From assembly GCA_024036415.1 (NCBI GenBank), contig JAMWET010000532.1, positions 1 to 64,000 of the forward strand: a stretch of DNA of 64,000 nt. Direction: 5' to 3'. This document shows positions 46,246 to 61,200 of the stretch, one piece after another. A model generated the notes under the pieces. That model saw nothing but the letters and a program-made list of their open reading frames with translations. It made no database searches and had not been told where the DNA came from. Each line of letters opens with the position of its first letter. Within the stretch, counting starts at the first letter, position 1. A program made the position numbers and the translations under genes. Source of the stretch: Prochilodus magdalenae (Eukaryota; Chordata; Actinopteri; Characiformes; Prochilodontidae).

Positions 46246-49200
46246 GTATGTTGCCTCTCCTTTTATGCTATAAATCTAGCAAGCAACAATAATTACAATA
46301 TTAGCTTAGTAAGCAAAGGTTGAATATGGATACTGCAGAAATATAGTTGTGTCTAACATTGCATTGCATTAAAGTCTAGATAGCGTTGAAGTCACTGGTC
46401 ACTTCCTAATATTCTAAATTAATTTAACAGTGAATTACTTCAAATAAAAATTAATTAACAGCTAAAAAAGCTGTACATCACTGCTGTAAAAAAAAAAGGT
46501 ATCTCCAAAACAGCAGCTTTACAGTTTAGTTTTAATGTAAGCCGATGGAACCAGACTTTTTTTTCCAAGCAGTTTTGACTCATTTCTGTTAGTCCATTCA
46601 TCATGAAATCTTCACACAGTGTAAATGCCACCTGTTGTTTTCAAATGATGCATGACAGTAAAACAAAAAAAAATGGAGATACATGTTTTTCATTGGACAG
46701 ACAAAAATATATGATATATACATTTATAAGATGCTGGAATTCAGATTTGTAGGCTGTTTTCAACTGTAATTCTTGCCACCTTTCCTGCATAGATGGAACT
46801 TTTTTGATCTACAATGCAAATAAGAACAGATGTCTGGAAGACAACCTGCGAGAGCTGGAGCTGTGTAACCCTCAGAACCCGAGACAGCAGTTCAGCTGGA
46901 CTTCAGAGGACCGCATCTTCAACGTTGAGCAGAAGAAGTGTCTCGGCACAGGCAGCATAAGTGAGGGCAATAAGCTGCAGTGGTACATCTGTGATGCCAA
47001 CAGTGACCTTCAGAAGTGGGAGTGCCAGAGCGACTCACTGTTCGGCCTGAAGAATGAGTCTCTGTACTTGTCCGTTCAGGAGGGTTCTTATCTACTGACT
47101 CTCTCCAAAGACCCAGGAGACAAGGGCAAGTGGACGATTCATGGGACGACGGACAGCGTTTGCTCTCAGCCATATGAAGGTATTCTATGAGATGTTTGAT
47201 TGCTCTGGAGAAGCAGAGTGTGACTGTGTCTATGAAACACTGAATATGTGTCTATAACATGTTTAACTAGTGAAGCACTTTCCTCTGAACGTTAATAATC
47301 TGAAAGATCATTTTCCTTAGTTTAGTTCCCACTCTGAGGTTTATGCTTAGCTGTTGAAATGAACCAGTGTATTCGAACAGTAACTGGATTTTGTAATGGT
47401 GCTACCGTGTCCATTGTTTTACAGAAACATACACAATAAAGGGAAATGCGTTCGGACGCCCATGTCATTTTCCATTCCGCTTCAAGAATAAATGGTATAC
47501 AGAATGCACCACAGAAGGCTCCTCCAAAAGCCGCTTATGGTGTTCAATTGAGAGGGACTATGAGGCTAATGAGCTCTGGGGTTACTGCCCAACACGTCAA
47601 AAAGGTACATGGTGTTCTGCATGAACACATTTCAGTACGTCGTTGCTGTCTAAAAAAAGTCTCTGGATCGACTTACATTAAAGTTAAAGTATATTTGCCC
47701 TCTCCTGTAAAGTTGCCATTTTGAACATACATGTTTTCTTTGAACAGCGACGATATTGAGGCCATGAAAAAATTATATACACCAAAACATTCCATTTGCT
47801 ACAACTCAGTAATAACGTTTATATTGTTCTGTATATGAAAATCTGCTGGTAGTTACTGACAGCTAATTTTCTCTTTGTAGTCGATGATTTTTGGATTAAA
47901 AACCCTCTGACGGATGTCTATTACCAGCTGAACGAAGAGTCTGCACTGACCTGGTATCAGGCCAGGAAGAGCTGTCAGCAGCAGGGGGGTGACCTGCTGA
48001 GTGTCACTGAGCCTCATGAGCAAACCTTCATATCAGGTTCTGCCCGTCTATGTATTAAATGTCTACACACGGTCAATAAAACACAATAGAAATGTGACAA
48101 TTCGATTTTCACCACTTTTAACAGTTGTATACTTAAAGCAAACAATAATCTAACACTTGAATTCACCTAGGGCTGTCGCAGAAGACAGGGGCAGTACTTT
48201 GGACTGGGCTCAATAGTTTAGACGCCTCAAGTGGATGGCGCTGGGTCAATGGACAACCTTTACGTTATCTGAAATGGCTCAGTGGTGAGTTTTGAACTCA
48301 TTTAGACTACATGAATTCACCTGTGGATTAATTTGATATGTTTGTTTATATCTGACGTACTCTTACATATGTGCTACTGTTTAGAGGTTTGGAATCTTCT
48401 GCTTTTTTAAAAGTCTTTTTTTTTCATTCTTATTTTCTTATGACTTCCAGCAGCTATATCTACAGTGGGGTGCGAAAGTTTGGGCAACCTTGTTAATTTT
48501 CCTGATTTACCTTTATTAAGCATTGATTGTTTGGATAAAAAAATTCCGTTAAATATATCATATAGGGGACAAACATAGTGATATTTGAGAAGTGAAATGA
48601 AGTTTATATGATTTACAGAAATTGTGCAATAATTGTCTAAACAAAAGTAGGCAGGTGCATAAATTTGGGCACCAAAAAAAAGAACCTTTAGTAGATCCTC
48701 CTTACGCAGAAATAACAGCCTCTAAACGCTTCCTATAGCTTCTAATGAGAGTCTGGATTGTGACTGAAGGTATTTTAGACCATTCTTCTTTACAAAACAT
48801 CTCTAGTTCATTCAGGTTTGATGGTTTCCGAGCATGGACAGCTCTCTTTAATTGACACCACAGATTTTCAATAATGTTCAGGTCTGGGGACTGAGATGGC
48901 CATTCCAGAACGTTGTACTTGTTCCTCTGCATGAATGCATTAGTAGATTTTGAGCAGTGTTTAGGGTCGTTGTCTTGTTGGAAGATCCAGCCCCGGCGCA
49001 GCTTCAGCTTTGTCACTGATTCCTGGACATTGGTCTCCAGGATCTGCTGATATTGATTGGAATCCATGCGTCCCTCAACTTTAACAGGATTCCCAGTCCC
49101 TGTCCTGGCCACACAGCCCCACAGCATGATGGAACCACCACCAAATTTTACTGTAGGTAGCAGGTGTTTTTCTTGGAGTGCTGTGTTCTTTTTCCTCCAT

Positions 49201-52200
49201 GCATAACGGCCCTTGTTATGCCCAAATAACTCTATTTTAGTTTCATCAGTCCACAGCACCTTATTCCAAAATGAAGCTGGCTTGTCCAAATGTGCTTTAG
49301 CATACCTCAAGCCCTAGAGTTTTACAGATACATTGTAAAGCTTAATAGCCATTCACCTGAAACAACTATTCCGTCTGGCTAATTTGTTAGCAGTTCTCTC
49401 TCTCTATTTCTCTCCTACAACTTTGGTCTATAGCCATCCCCAATGTTTAAGGAATGAATAAGTGTGCCCCTGAATTGAACACTGGATGATGAAAAGGCTG
49501 TGTCATGTTGGTGGGAAAGTCACAGTGGGTCTTTCCTAGACATGTTAAACCCCAGTTATACCCCAGTACCAGCAGTAGTGAGAGGAACTGACAGTACATC
49601 ACAGAAGAATGTATGTGGCTCTCTGAAATTGTTGCAAAATAGTTCCAAAACAATGTATTACTAAATAATAAATGACTATTTATATTGGTTACTGGCACCA
49701 TTAAAAAAATCCTCATTAGGAACTTTGACTAGTTCAAGTTTTACACTGAACTTTATTTCACCCACTCTGGCTGGTTGCACATTCAGTTGCTTGCAAAAAG
49801 GAAACTGACCTTTTGCAAAATGATAATTCACATGCCTCTCAGCTGCTCTCTAAAAGCAACGTCTGCAAACACATGTCATTCTGATCATCTGAAGGGTGTT
49901 ATTTTTATTTCAGCTCAACATGTTTTGGACTAGCCCTTGCAGAAGAGCACATTTGTGGCTTAATGTCAAAACTATTAATATGTATATTTATGTAAGTAAG
50001 TTAATATGGGCTAGGTACTGCATTTGCCAAAATGTTTTGGTGAATAATCAAACATTTTAAGAAAACATTGTGCCTCATTTAGCAGTATGTTCCCAGGGTT
50101 CTTCTTGAATTTGGTCCTGAGAAAATTCTGCATCAGATTCATGTTGGGTTCTAAAACTGTTCAGACCATTTTTTCCCTTTGAGTAGGGTAGATCTGCTGA
50201 AATAAGACAACATGACAGCGTCTTTATGAATATGGGGAATATGTAGACAATTTATTGTCTATAAACAGTAACTGGATCCATAAATAAGTTAGGGTTTTTG
50301 TAACCTGTATGTTCTGCTGCAGTGTTATCTGAAATTGTAACGCACTCAGTAGTAGGGTGAAGGCTCCCGGAGGGAGATGCAACAGGGGGTTAGCTGCCTC
50401 CCCGACCTCCATAAAGAACTTCAAGCGGGAGACAGCCGTTTTATATGGTATACAAGTTACAATATATACACTATATTGCCAAAAGTATTCACTCACATAT
50501 CCAATTATTGAATTCAGGTGTTCCAATCACTTCCAATCGCTGGTGTGTAAAACCAAGCACCTAGGCATGCAGACTGCTACTACAGACATTAGTGAAAGTT
50601 AGTGACATTAGAGAGTTCAGTGAATTCCAGCATGGCACCACCACCTGTGCAAGTCCAGTAGTAAAATTCCCTCACTACTAAATATTCCACAGTCAACTGT
50701 TAGTGGTATTATAACAAAGTGAAAGCAATTGGGAATGGCAGCCACGAGAAATGATAGCGAGGGGTCAGCAAATGCTGAGTTGCATAATTTGGCAACTTTC
50801 TGTCACAGTCACTGGACTCTGGAGTGCGATGGATGAGAGGATGGAGTGCGATGGATGAGTCTGGATTTGGTGTTTGCCAGGAGAACAGTGCTTGTCTGGC
50901 TATACTGTGCCAAGTGTAAAGTTTAGTGGAGGGGCGATTATTGTGTGGGGTTGTTTTCCATGAGTTGGGCTCGTCCCTTTAGTTCCAGTGAAAGGAACTC
51001 TTAATGCTCAGCATAGCATACCAAGAGATATTGGACAATCTCATGCTCCCAACTTTGTGAGAATATTTTGGGGACGGCCCCTTCCTGTTCCAACATGACC
51101 GTACACCCATGCACAAAGCAAGGTCCATAAAGACATGGATGAGCGAGTTTGGTGGGGAAGAACTTGAGTGGCCTCCACAGAGTCCTGACCTCAAACCGAT
51201 AGAACACATTTGGGATGAATTAGAACGAAGACTGCGAGCCAGGGCATCACATATGCACTATAAACGCATTGCTAAACCTCGTGGAAAGCATTCCTAGAAG
51301 TGTTGATAGCTGCAAAGGGTGGGCCGACATCATATTAAACCCAAGTTTATATACATGTGAAGGCAGACAAATTCTTTTTTTATTTTTTTATAGTGCTTGT
51401 ACACTGTACATCTCTGAGGACCAAAAGCGCCATTTGTAAAGTTTCTCTATTCTTTACTCGTTAGTTAATAAATGATTAAACCTTGAATCTTAAATTAGCC
51501 TGTATGTGTGCTTTTCTGGACAAGGACAACCATCCTCTGTACCAGGCCACAGCTGTGGAGTGATCAGTCAGCTTTATGGCTCTGAATGGTCCACTGCGGT
51601 TTGTTCTGAGAGACACGGATACATCTGCCAAAGAGGTCTCTCCACTCCCACTGTCCCACCAGGTAAACAGGGTCTCTTCATAAAACATTAATTTTTTTGT
51701 TTTTCATTCACTTTGCCGATCTTGGATGTTTTACTTGTCATTACTTGTTGTCCAGCTGTGCACACAGGTTCTTGCCACAGTCCATGGACCCCTTACTCAG
51801 GCCACTGCTACCTCCTCAGTCGTTCAAAAAGAACATGGCTGGAGGCAAGAGATGCCTGCAAGCGTGAAGGTGGAGATCTGCTGAGCATTCTCAGTGTAGA
51901 AGAGCAAAGCTTCGTCATCTCACAACTTGGATACTGTGAGTACCTTGCTCTCTAGTCACTGAACAGTAAAAATTTTTAGGAACAAGAAGATGACTGACTG
52001 CTCTCACTTCCCAAATTCCATCACCTGTCACCATTGGGTCACATTTTTTTAGGTTTAGCTTGAGCTAGACACTTGAACAGTTACTGAAGGTATATTCTCA
52101 TGCTGCTCCTCATTTAACATCAACATACGAAGTAGCTTGTTTCATGAAAGTGGCTACACCACAAATAGTGAGGTTTGGATTAGAGGATTATGTTGTGCTT

Positions 52201-55200
52201 GAAGTAGTAAAGAAAGTAGTAAGAAAACATAATTCAGCTCTTATGGCCGCTGTCTTTAACTGATTTAAATGCGGAAACTAGACTTAGAGCATCATAACTC
52301 CACATGCCTTAAGACTTGCTTCACGTGTAGCAGGACTTGACTTGCTTGAATTCTACCACAGTAACTTGGGACTTGCTTGAGACTTGGTTATGTATGGGTT
52401 ACTCCCACCTCTGCTAATTTAGCTGTTGTCTTTTTGAGTATAAATGGTTGACAGGAAAATTACAAATAACATGTTTGGTAGAACAACAAAAGGCCACATT
52501 CAGCAACTGTATTAGGAAGAAATTCTCTTGAACCCCACTTATGTAGTTTTTTGATTTTCTGATTTGGGATTTGTTCGTAGGTAAGAAAAACTCTATGCAC
52601 TTAAAGGAGAACAAATAATTGCATAAAGGTGCAAATAATTGGATCATTTAATTTAAGTTTCAAAGCCTGTCCTGAATCTGACATTAACACTGCATTAGGA
52701 CCCTTCTTAAGAACAGACTTACGAAAACCCAGAAATCGTTAGGGCCACTTTGCTAAATGTTTGAGGAAAGATGACAAAAAATAGGGGAATGTACATGAAC
52801 ATTTAAATTAATAGGACATTTCATTTAACCAAGGCAGCAGACACCGCAGCTAAACTGATGCACAAAACCCAATTAACCAGCCCAGTAACATCATTTTAGT
52901 TCACAAGGGGCCAGGTGTGTGTATGTTCGAGTGAACCTTCATGTATTGTATTGTATGCGGGGAGATGCATTGTATGCATTATTGTGCATACAATATGTGT
53001 TGCAGGTTAAGTATAGTGTTAGCAACTCTGAGCTGCCACTGCACATCTTTAACTGAAAACTGAATACAACAGAATATCAGTCTGTAAAGTCCGGGGCAAC
53101 CCTATTAACATGTTTCTGAAATGCTTGTACTGATGATTATATTCCCCAATGTACGCAGCAAAAACAGATGAACTGTGGATTGGTCTTAATGACCTCAAAA
53201 CTTCAATGTTGTTTGAGTGGAGTGACCACTCCAGTGTGCCGTTTGCCTTTTGGGATGTGAATGAGCCGAACCACAATGTTGCCCTTAAAGAAGACTGTGT
53301 GTTAATGGGAGGACAGGTAACAGTTCTCAGCATCATCAGAATCACAGTCCAGACAATAACACAAAGCCATTCCAGATAAACTATCCTATACCTCTTGAGA
53401 AACTCCAAAGCTGAGAGACTAAACGCATATAGTCATTTGTTTCCTGTCTAGGAAGGAAAGTGGGCTGACCAAGCCTGTCAGAACAAGTATGGATATGTCT
53501 GTAAGAAACATACCCATTCGAAACCGTCCACTAATGACACCATTGTTACAAGCCCCGGCTGCAAACCTGTAAGTTCTTGAAATGCTTTTCTTAGACATAA
53601 TGACATTTGACTTTGTTTTAGCTAGGATTGAGATTCTGGCAGTAAAATATCTGCAGTGAAAGATTTTTGACTCTATATTTGAATGAATTGACTTGATTTA
53701 TGCATGCTCCACTAGTAGTTTCTCACATTTCTTGGTTATTTTAGGGTTGGGTCCGGTATGGCTACTACTGCTATCTAGCAGGGCCGCAGACTAAAACCTT
53801 TGAAGAAGCCAAGCAGATGTGTCAGAACACTGGATCTTATCTGACTGACATTTTAGACAGGTCAGAATTCTGGATTCAGTTGTAATTACTTTGTAATATT
53901 TTGCATTTCTTACATTCCTGACACGTGATTCTCACTGTTTATTGGAACAGTATAAACTTCTTTAGTTCCGAAACTATTGTTGTGTTTGCGCCATGTGCAA
54001 GGTGTCCATAGTTGGCTTGCTAGTCAAGCGTTGGTTGGCTGGCCACTCACATTTAGTGGCAACAAAATGTTGGGGTCTTTTTTTCTGTTAGAGTTGCTAG
54101 GCTATGAAGGGCAACCTGGGTGAGCTGCTTGCCTATAGCATGACCCTAAGGCAGCCCAGTGCTACATCTCTAGTTACTTATACCTTATTACTAATACCAA
54201 AGAGGTAAACTCACTGATTATGTGTGAAGCAGCTAAATAATGACAGCAGAGCATCATATTAAATTTCATTTTAAGGAACCCCCCCAGAATTCATTCAGAA
54301 AGGCCGTCTGGTTAATTAGAGATTCAAAGCTTTCAGGCAGCTTATAAAAACAGTTTTGGACTATCAAATCGATAAATGATTTTTGGCTGTATAAAAGCTA
54401 CATAGCTTTAGAGTTAGTGTATGGGTAGCGGAGAGGTACTGCTTCCTAGAAAAGGACATTATGTGTTATTCCTTTATTGAGTTATTAAGGCATCCAGTTA
54501 AAGTTGGTGCTCTGAAGAATTTGAAAGTAGACAGAAATGTCCTGCATGACTCATGAGAATCACATTCCTAGATACAGTATCTCCGTATATAAGGGTTGTT
54601 GATATCCTCTTATATCCTGTTTTACTTGGAACCAATGAAAGCCCATCCACGAGGCAGACTTGATGCAGGTCATATTTATGTTTTTCTTTTAAAGAGGGCT
54701 AATCTTTATGCCCCTAATTTTGGAGGTTACAGCCTATGGGGATTATTCATTGTACTCTGATGTTCACAAGTTTAATAAGAGGTTTGACTTTGTTAGTATC
54801 CAAAGTCATCCAAAGTTAAAGCAAAACAAAATACCATAATATACTTGTTTGTTGTCTGTGACATAGACACAAGCCCACTCGTACAACACAGTCCCATAGC
54901 CACAGCAACATATACACAATTCTTAACCCTCTTAACAAAGGACATTTTATATACAAGAATAAACCTTGCGAACACTGCATGCTAGACACTTTCATTTTTT
55001 CCTCTGTGACAGGACAACACTACTCATTCGAGCTTTATAAAAGTAAGTCTTTAGCGTGTAGTGTTAATGAGATTTCCACATGTTGTCCACATGAGAGTGT
55101 TAACTGGAACGCAACTGTCAAAATACTGTGAAAAAGATAATGAATGAAAAGTGAAAACATTGTCCTAAATACATTCAGTAACGTATTCCATTACAGTACA

Positions 55201-58200
55201 CAAAGAAGTAATGTATTGTGAACACATATTGAATGTACAATAAATCTCAGCAGTGGTGGACAGTAAAAAAGTAAATGCAATTTGTTTGTGTATCTGTTCT
55301 GTGTCTGTTTGGGAAGGCTTTTTACGTTAACTCACCTTAACTTTTACATTTCCAACTCAAATATCTTATGTACAATGTAGTCATCCAGCAGAATTAGTTT
55401 GTGAATCAGTATACATGTGGAGATTAGGTTTGATATGTGGTGGACATCATTCATTAGAAGGCTTTTTACCCTACACATTCTTGCTTTACAGAGTCCTACT
55501 AAATATTTTAAACCTCTGAAGTCATGGTACAAGGTATTTTAATCATTGCGTTGATATATAGGCCCAAATCATTTTTAAAATTTCAACATTTACAACATTT
55601 ACTCCTTTGTCTAAACAGTCGATACATGGAAACTAAACTGCAAAATCAACCTGCTTTGAGTTCATTGTTTACTTATTTGTATTTGACCTCCTATTCAACC
55701 TATAGAATTTTAAAGAATGCTTACAGAACCTCCAAAGGATGCCTTTCTGAATGAGGCACAATACAGGACAGCCAATCAGAATAGAGGTCTTTTATCACAG
55801 ATCAGATTTGTTTGAACTACTTAAAACACTACTCAACACTATCAGCAGTAATTCTCAAATGATTCATTGTTTCAGGATTGAAAACGCCTTCCTCGTCAGT
55901 CAAATTGGGGCGCGACCGGAAAAGCACTTCTGGATCGGGTTATCTAACCAAAAGAATCGTCACTTTTTTGAGTGGACAAATTCCAGCAAGGTTTTGTTTA
56001 CCCATTTCAATGCTGGAATGCCAGGTAATTGTAAAAGTCGAAATGTGGAGTCATTCCATGCCAACTGACCTGATTTTGTCCTATTTAATCTGTGCAATCA
56101 AGCAGAATCCCATCAGATTCTAAACCTGAAATATCAGATCTATCTTTCAAGTGGAGAACCTCATTCATAATGCTGTATAGTCCAGACCAGTGAGATGGTG
56201 CAGAATGACCCATGCATTACAGGTTAAGCCTAATAGCAAGAAGAATGTTAATGATGCTTGTTTTGTTAGTGCTGTGCTCTAATTGCCTCAATACACAGGA
56301 GGAAAACAAGGTTGTGTTGCCATGACTACTGGAGTGCTTGCTGGATTATGGGATGTGATAAGTTGCACTAATAAAGAGAAATACATCTGCAAGCAAAAAG
56401 CTGAGGGAGTGATCACAACTCCAGCTCCCCCAACCACTCCTGCTCCCAACTGCAGCGAGGGCTGGTATCCACTCAGGAACAGAGATTTCTGTTTTAAGGT
56501 ATAGTAAGAATCACCAATGACAACAGTAATGATGAGATGCATTATAATTATGTTTTTGTGCTGAAAAGCTTTGAAAGTGGGCTTCTATTTCTTATCTTTG
56601 TACACTCATTATCAAAAGAACAGTGTCGGACTGCAGTGCCGTTGGGAAGGAAGATAAAGGTTACCGGGAACAATAAATGATGATAAAAGTAGTCAAAACT
56701 TATTGAGCTACACATGCAGAAGTAGTGTCTCTCAGTATGTTGTCAGGCCGTCATGTCATGCAACATGCTAGACGTCTTGCCATGGAGTTGTAGAGGTTCC
56801 TAATGGTGTCCTGTGATAGTCTATCCTATGCAGCTTGAATATTCTCACACAGTTCCTGCAGATTGTGCGGAAGGGGTGGTGGTGGAGTGACACAAGGCCT
56901 TCTAGGCATGTGACTCATGACCACAAACTGGCCATGGTGCCTCCACACACTCCACACACTGAGCCATTTTAAGTGCGTCTGGCACAACACTATAGCAGTC
57001 TTTGGCAATGTTGATGTGGTGTTAGGCGCAGTCATCGTAATGGTCTGACTGCATGTAGCCCTACGTAGTGCAGTCATCTGCCAATAATACTGCCACAAGA
57101 CTTAATCGTTTGCATGTCTTGCCATGTCAAAGCTACCCACCAACTTTTATCCCTGTGGCTGGATTTCTGTGGAGTGTATCTATTCTTTTAATGATGAGTG
57201 AATTGCAAAAACTGAGTGGTCTGATGTGACATGGTTCATTGCAAAGAAATGTATAGACTCTAGATTTCTTAATAGCGACACTGATAGGAACCAGTGGTTG
57301 TAAGGTCTACCTTCTAAATATATAATCATTTTAATTAACTGTCCAAAACCACCAGTGAACCTACATGTTTGTTTAAATCTGATGTTGGTGGTAAAACGAC
57401 TGTAAACCTGAAAAAAAAAATCATTTTTCTTTGGGCACTGGTAAGCTCTGCAATGTATCGCATGTGCTGTCCTCTATGTGCACATTTAAAATATATACTT
57501 AGGTCATAAAACAGTGTCTCATGTATCAGTATGCATATTTGTCACTTCAATTTCATGTCCCTTTGCGAGCTAGCTTTTATGGGTTCCTCACACCACCACT
57601 CTGTACAATTCTGTATTGGTAACTTACACTAGAAGAGAGCGATTCATTTCAAATCCATCTGACCGACTTTAAATAAATTCTAACCATTTATTTATGCACA
57701 GATTTAGATTCTCCTTTACAAATAACCCAGTCTGTTTATTTTGCTATACATCTGTAAAAGCAATAATTATAATGATAGTATGAAAACTACTTCCTGTAAA
57801 CGGTTGTTTAAAATCGGTTGCTTGTTGATGACGTAGAACGGTAGACGGAGTGAGTGAGTGAAAAGAAAGCGCGTGAGGAAGAGAGAGAGAGGAAAATGGC
57901 GGAGCATGTCGAGCGGCAGATGTTTGAGTAACTGGAAAACAGCGTTGGCATTAAAGAGTCTCTTTCCCTTCCTTCCTCGTTTCAGCCACACTACCCATCG
58001 CCAACTCAACCAACCCACAGCCCAAGTCCGAGTCGGACCAACGACTTACTATCCACTTTTACACATCTAGTTACTGAATAATAGGCCTTAGGATATAGTA
58101 ATTCACAGCATGAGAAGGAATTAAAACAAACCATGGTTGAATTCGCTTTTGGTGACTAAGAGTGCATTTAAAATGCCTGTTTATGTTTTTCATTCTCCCT

Positions 58201-61200
58201 GTTAAAGCTGTATTCAGTGGGGCGGAGCAAACAAAAGACATGGTCAGAAGCTCTGGACTTCTGCCGCGAAGTTGGTGGTGATCTGCTCAGCATCCACAGT
58301 GATGGCGAGTTACAAGCAGAGGGCTTCAGAACGTAAGACTGTAATTAAATCTCTCCCTAACATCATCTCTGAAATTACAATAAGGTTACTATACAAAGAA
58401 GTGAAACGTACCTAATAGCATATAATGCCTCCATGAGTTCGAATAACAGCTGCGATTGAATTAGGCATGGACTGGCTAAGCTTCTGGATGTAGGTGACAT
58501 CGGCCACATTTGGTGGATGCTCCTGAATGTTCATCATGTCAATTACTTAAATTTGCAGCCCTATGAATGCAAGAATTAGCGGGGATAGGAATGTCCTGTT
58601 AATTTGAAAGATGATAGCAAAACCTGGTTGTGGTTCAAATTTACCATCAACTCAACCAAAGGATCCTATTAGGATAATTAACTCACCCCCACCCCAGAAC
58701 ATCTCAGAGGTGACATATGATGTTTAAAATGGAATGTGGGTGAATGTAATCGTAAGTCTAACTCATGTTTCAACTGGGGGTATAATATTGCACAGTCCAT
58801 TTAGATGGTGAACAGTAGTTTGATTCCATAAGCTATAGAAGGGAACACAGATCTGCAGTCTACAGTACATATTTGTGTGTGCAGTTCTAAAACAGGGTGG
58901 ATTGGATACAGCATCCAGGACCCATCTGTTGGTTACACGTGGAGTGATGGCTCTGCTGTAAGTTTAGTTTTGGCTCTAATCCCTTGAGGTCCTTTTTCAT
59001 AGGGAGGGGAAGGAACTTCTGCTTTGTTTTCTTCTTTTGCAGTCATCCTATGAAATGTGGGGGGAAGGGCAACCAGACAGCGCAGACACCATGAAAAAAT
59101 GTGCTGTACAGAGTTTCCGCTGGTGGAGGTACAAAGAAGGACGATGGAACGGGCTGCACTGTGAAGACAAAGCAGATTGGTTCTGTGAGATTCGAAAAGG
59201 TACAGTGAACAAAAGAAAAGGCTTCCCATTTGTAGGACTTGAGGGAAGAACATGAGACAGGAAAACATTCCTTGATATATGCACGTTGAAGATGCTCAGC
59301 TCTCACCTGTTGCATCAGTTACACAACAGTAAAATATAGTTGCTGTCCAATTATGAAAACACATGCAAGGGGTAACAGGGGTTGGGGGGTTCCACCAAAA
59401 GCAAAATAGCTCTCCTCTTAAAAGAGTGCGTCACAGCAAGGTGCGAACCAGTGCAGATATTTTGGGTTGGCATTTGAGGCAATTACTGATATATGAGCAT
59501 GTTTACCCTACAAAATCACAGCACTCTACCAAAAGGGCTCCATTTGATTCATTTCATACTTTATTTTAGTGGTTGGGATTTTTAAACTATAAAGCTCTTT
59601 AAGCTCTGGCTAGTAGGGGAAACAATTCACCTCCTGCATGACCACAAACTCAACAACTGACTCATACGATGCTAAATACCTTTGATATGACTAAATGAAT
59701 CAGGGCATGCTTTATGTTAATGATTAGTATGTTATGGTGTGTCCACTGCAAATGAACTGTAAATGGGGCACTCGTATGCCAGTTCTTATTTTCAATGAAG
59801 CTATTGCACCCAAATCACTGACTGTCCCGCTCTTACGACAGCGCTCTGAATCAGTAGTTTGTTCATGATTCAGGACGCAACTGTGATGAATAAGGGCCAT
59901 TATACATATCTTAGGTCAGCTAGTGCGCAGTAAAGTGGTGATGGTCAGTTCCAGGGCCCGCAAGTTCAGGTTTATTCTTTTCTCACCTGGTGCCCAATGG
60001 GTAATAAAACAGTACCATCTTGTGTTTAAACCTGGTGTAACATGCTGAACATGTACAGTGTAAATATAAATGTACATGCTTGTGTGTGTGTGTGTGTGTG
60101 TGTGTGGGAGGCTAGTTTGATTGTGGGAAGGCCATTGAAGTATAAGCAGAAATCATGGGTGAATACATGTACATTATTAATAACTGTAAATTACAAAATT
60201 ATTCATTATTCATTTATCACACATTTTTGTGTTAAAGTAGATAATATGAAGGCTTTGCCATGCTGTTGTTAAGTAAAAATATTACATTAACTAACACTAT
60301 CATTACCTCTACATGCCCAGAGTGACACTACTTTACATTTTGGTGCTTGGGAAGCATGCAGTATTCACAGAACACATGCAGAGCAGTGCATATCACGCAG
60401 TAAAATACAGTGACAGTACTGCAGTGGTGTGGTTAGAACCAAAAATGCTCAGTGCATTAAAGATATTTTCTGTATCCCAGAATCAGAGAGAACCAACTTT
60501 TTAAATTCTGTAATTCACATGTGACCGCAAGTGCCCATGAACAGTAATGCTGGTGACTGTAAAACAGGCTTGGATTGGATTGGTGGATTGGAAGCAGATA
60601 AATGTTCTTTGTCTCCCTGTAGGAGTTACACCTAAGGAAGTAGTAATCACTGAAAGAAGTAAGTCTCCTACACAGTCAGTGGCTGTTTATCAGACCTTTA
60701 ATGACGTGCGAAGACTTTAAAAGGTAATCCTGCTTACTTCTTCCTCCTGTAGCGTATAATACAACAGACGACGGCTGGGTTATATTCAAAGACAATCAGT
60801 ATTACGCTCACAGAGGCCTTCTTTTCTCTATGGAAGAAGCACGGAGCTTCTGCAAGCACAGACATGGTGATCTTGTGGTCATTAATGATGAAGAAGAAAG
60901 AATATTTCTGTGGCATCAGGTAAGGTTTTTGATCAACTAAATGTCATATTAATATTTAAAATATTTTAAGAATTATGCCTGATATATATTATGTTTGATT
61001 TAGATCAAATTAATTTATTTCGTTGCTGACATTTATATTGGAATGGAAATTGATCTGGATAAGTCTGTCATGTAAGTTTATATAAGAGCCCTCACATTAA
61101 AAAGCATTTTGAGCATATAAATATGACAAATGAAAAGTTAAATGGTGTTTCTTTGGAAGGTGGATGGATGGATCGCCAATGGTATTCCAGGCGTGGGCAC

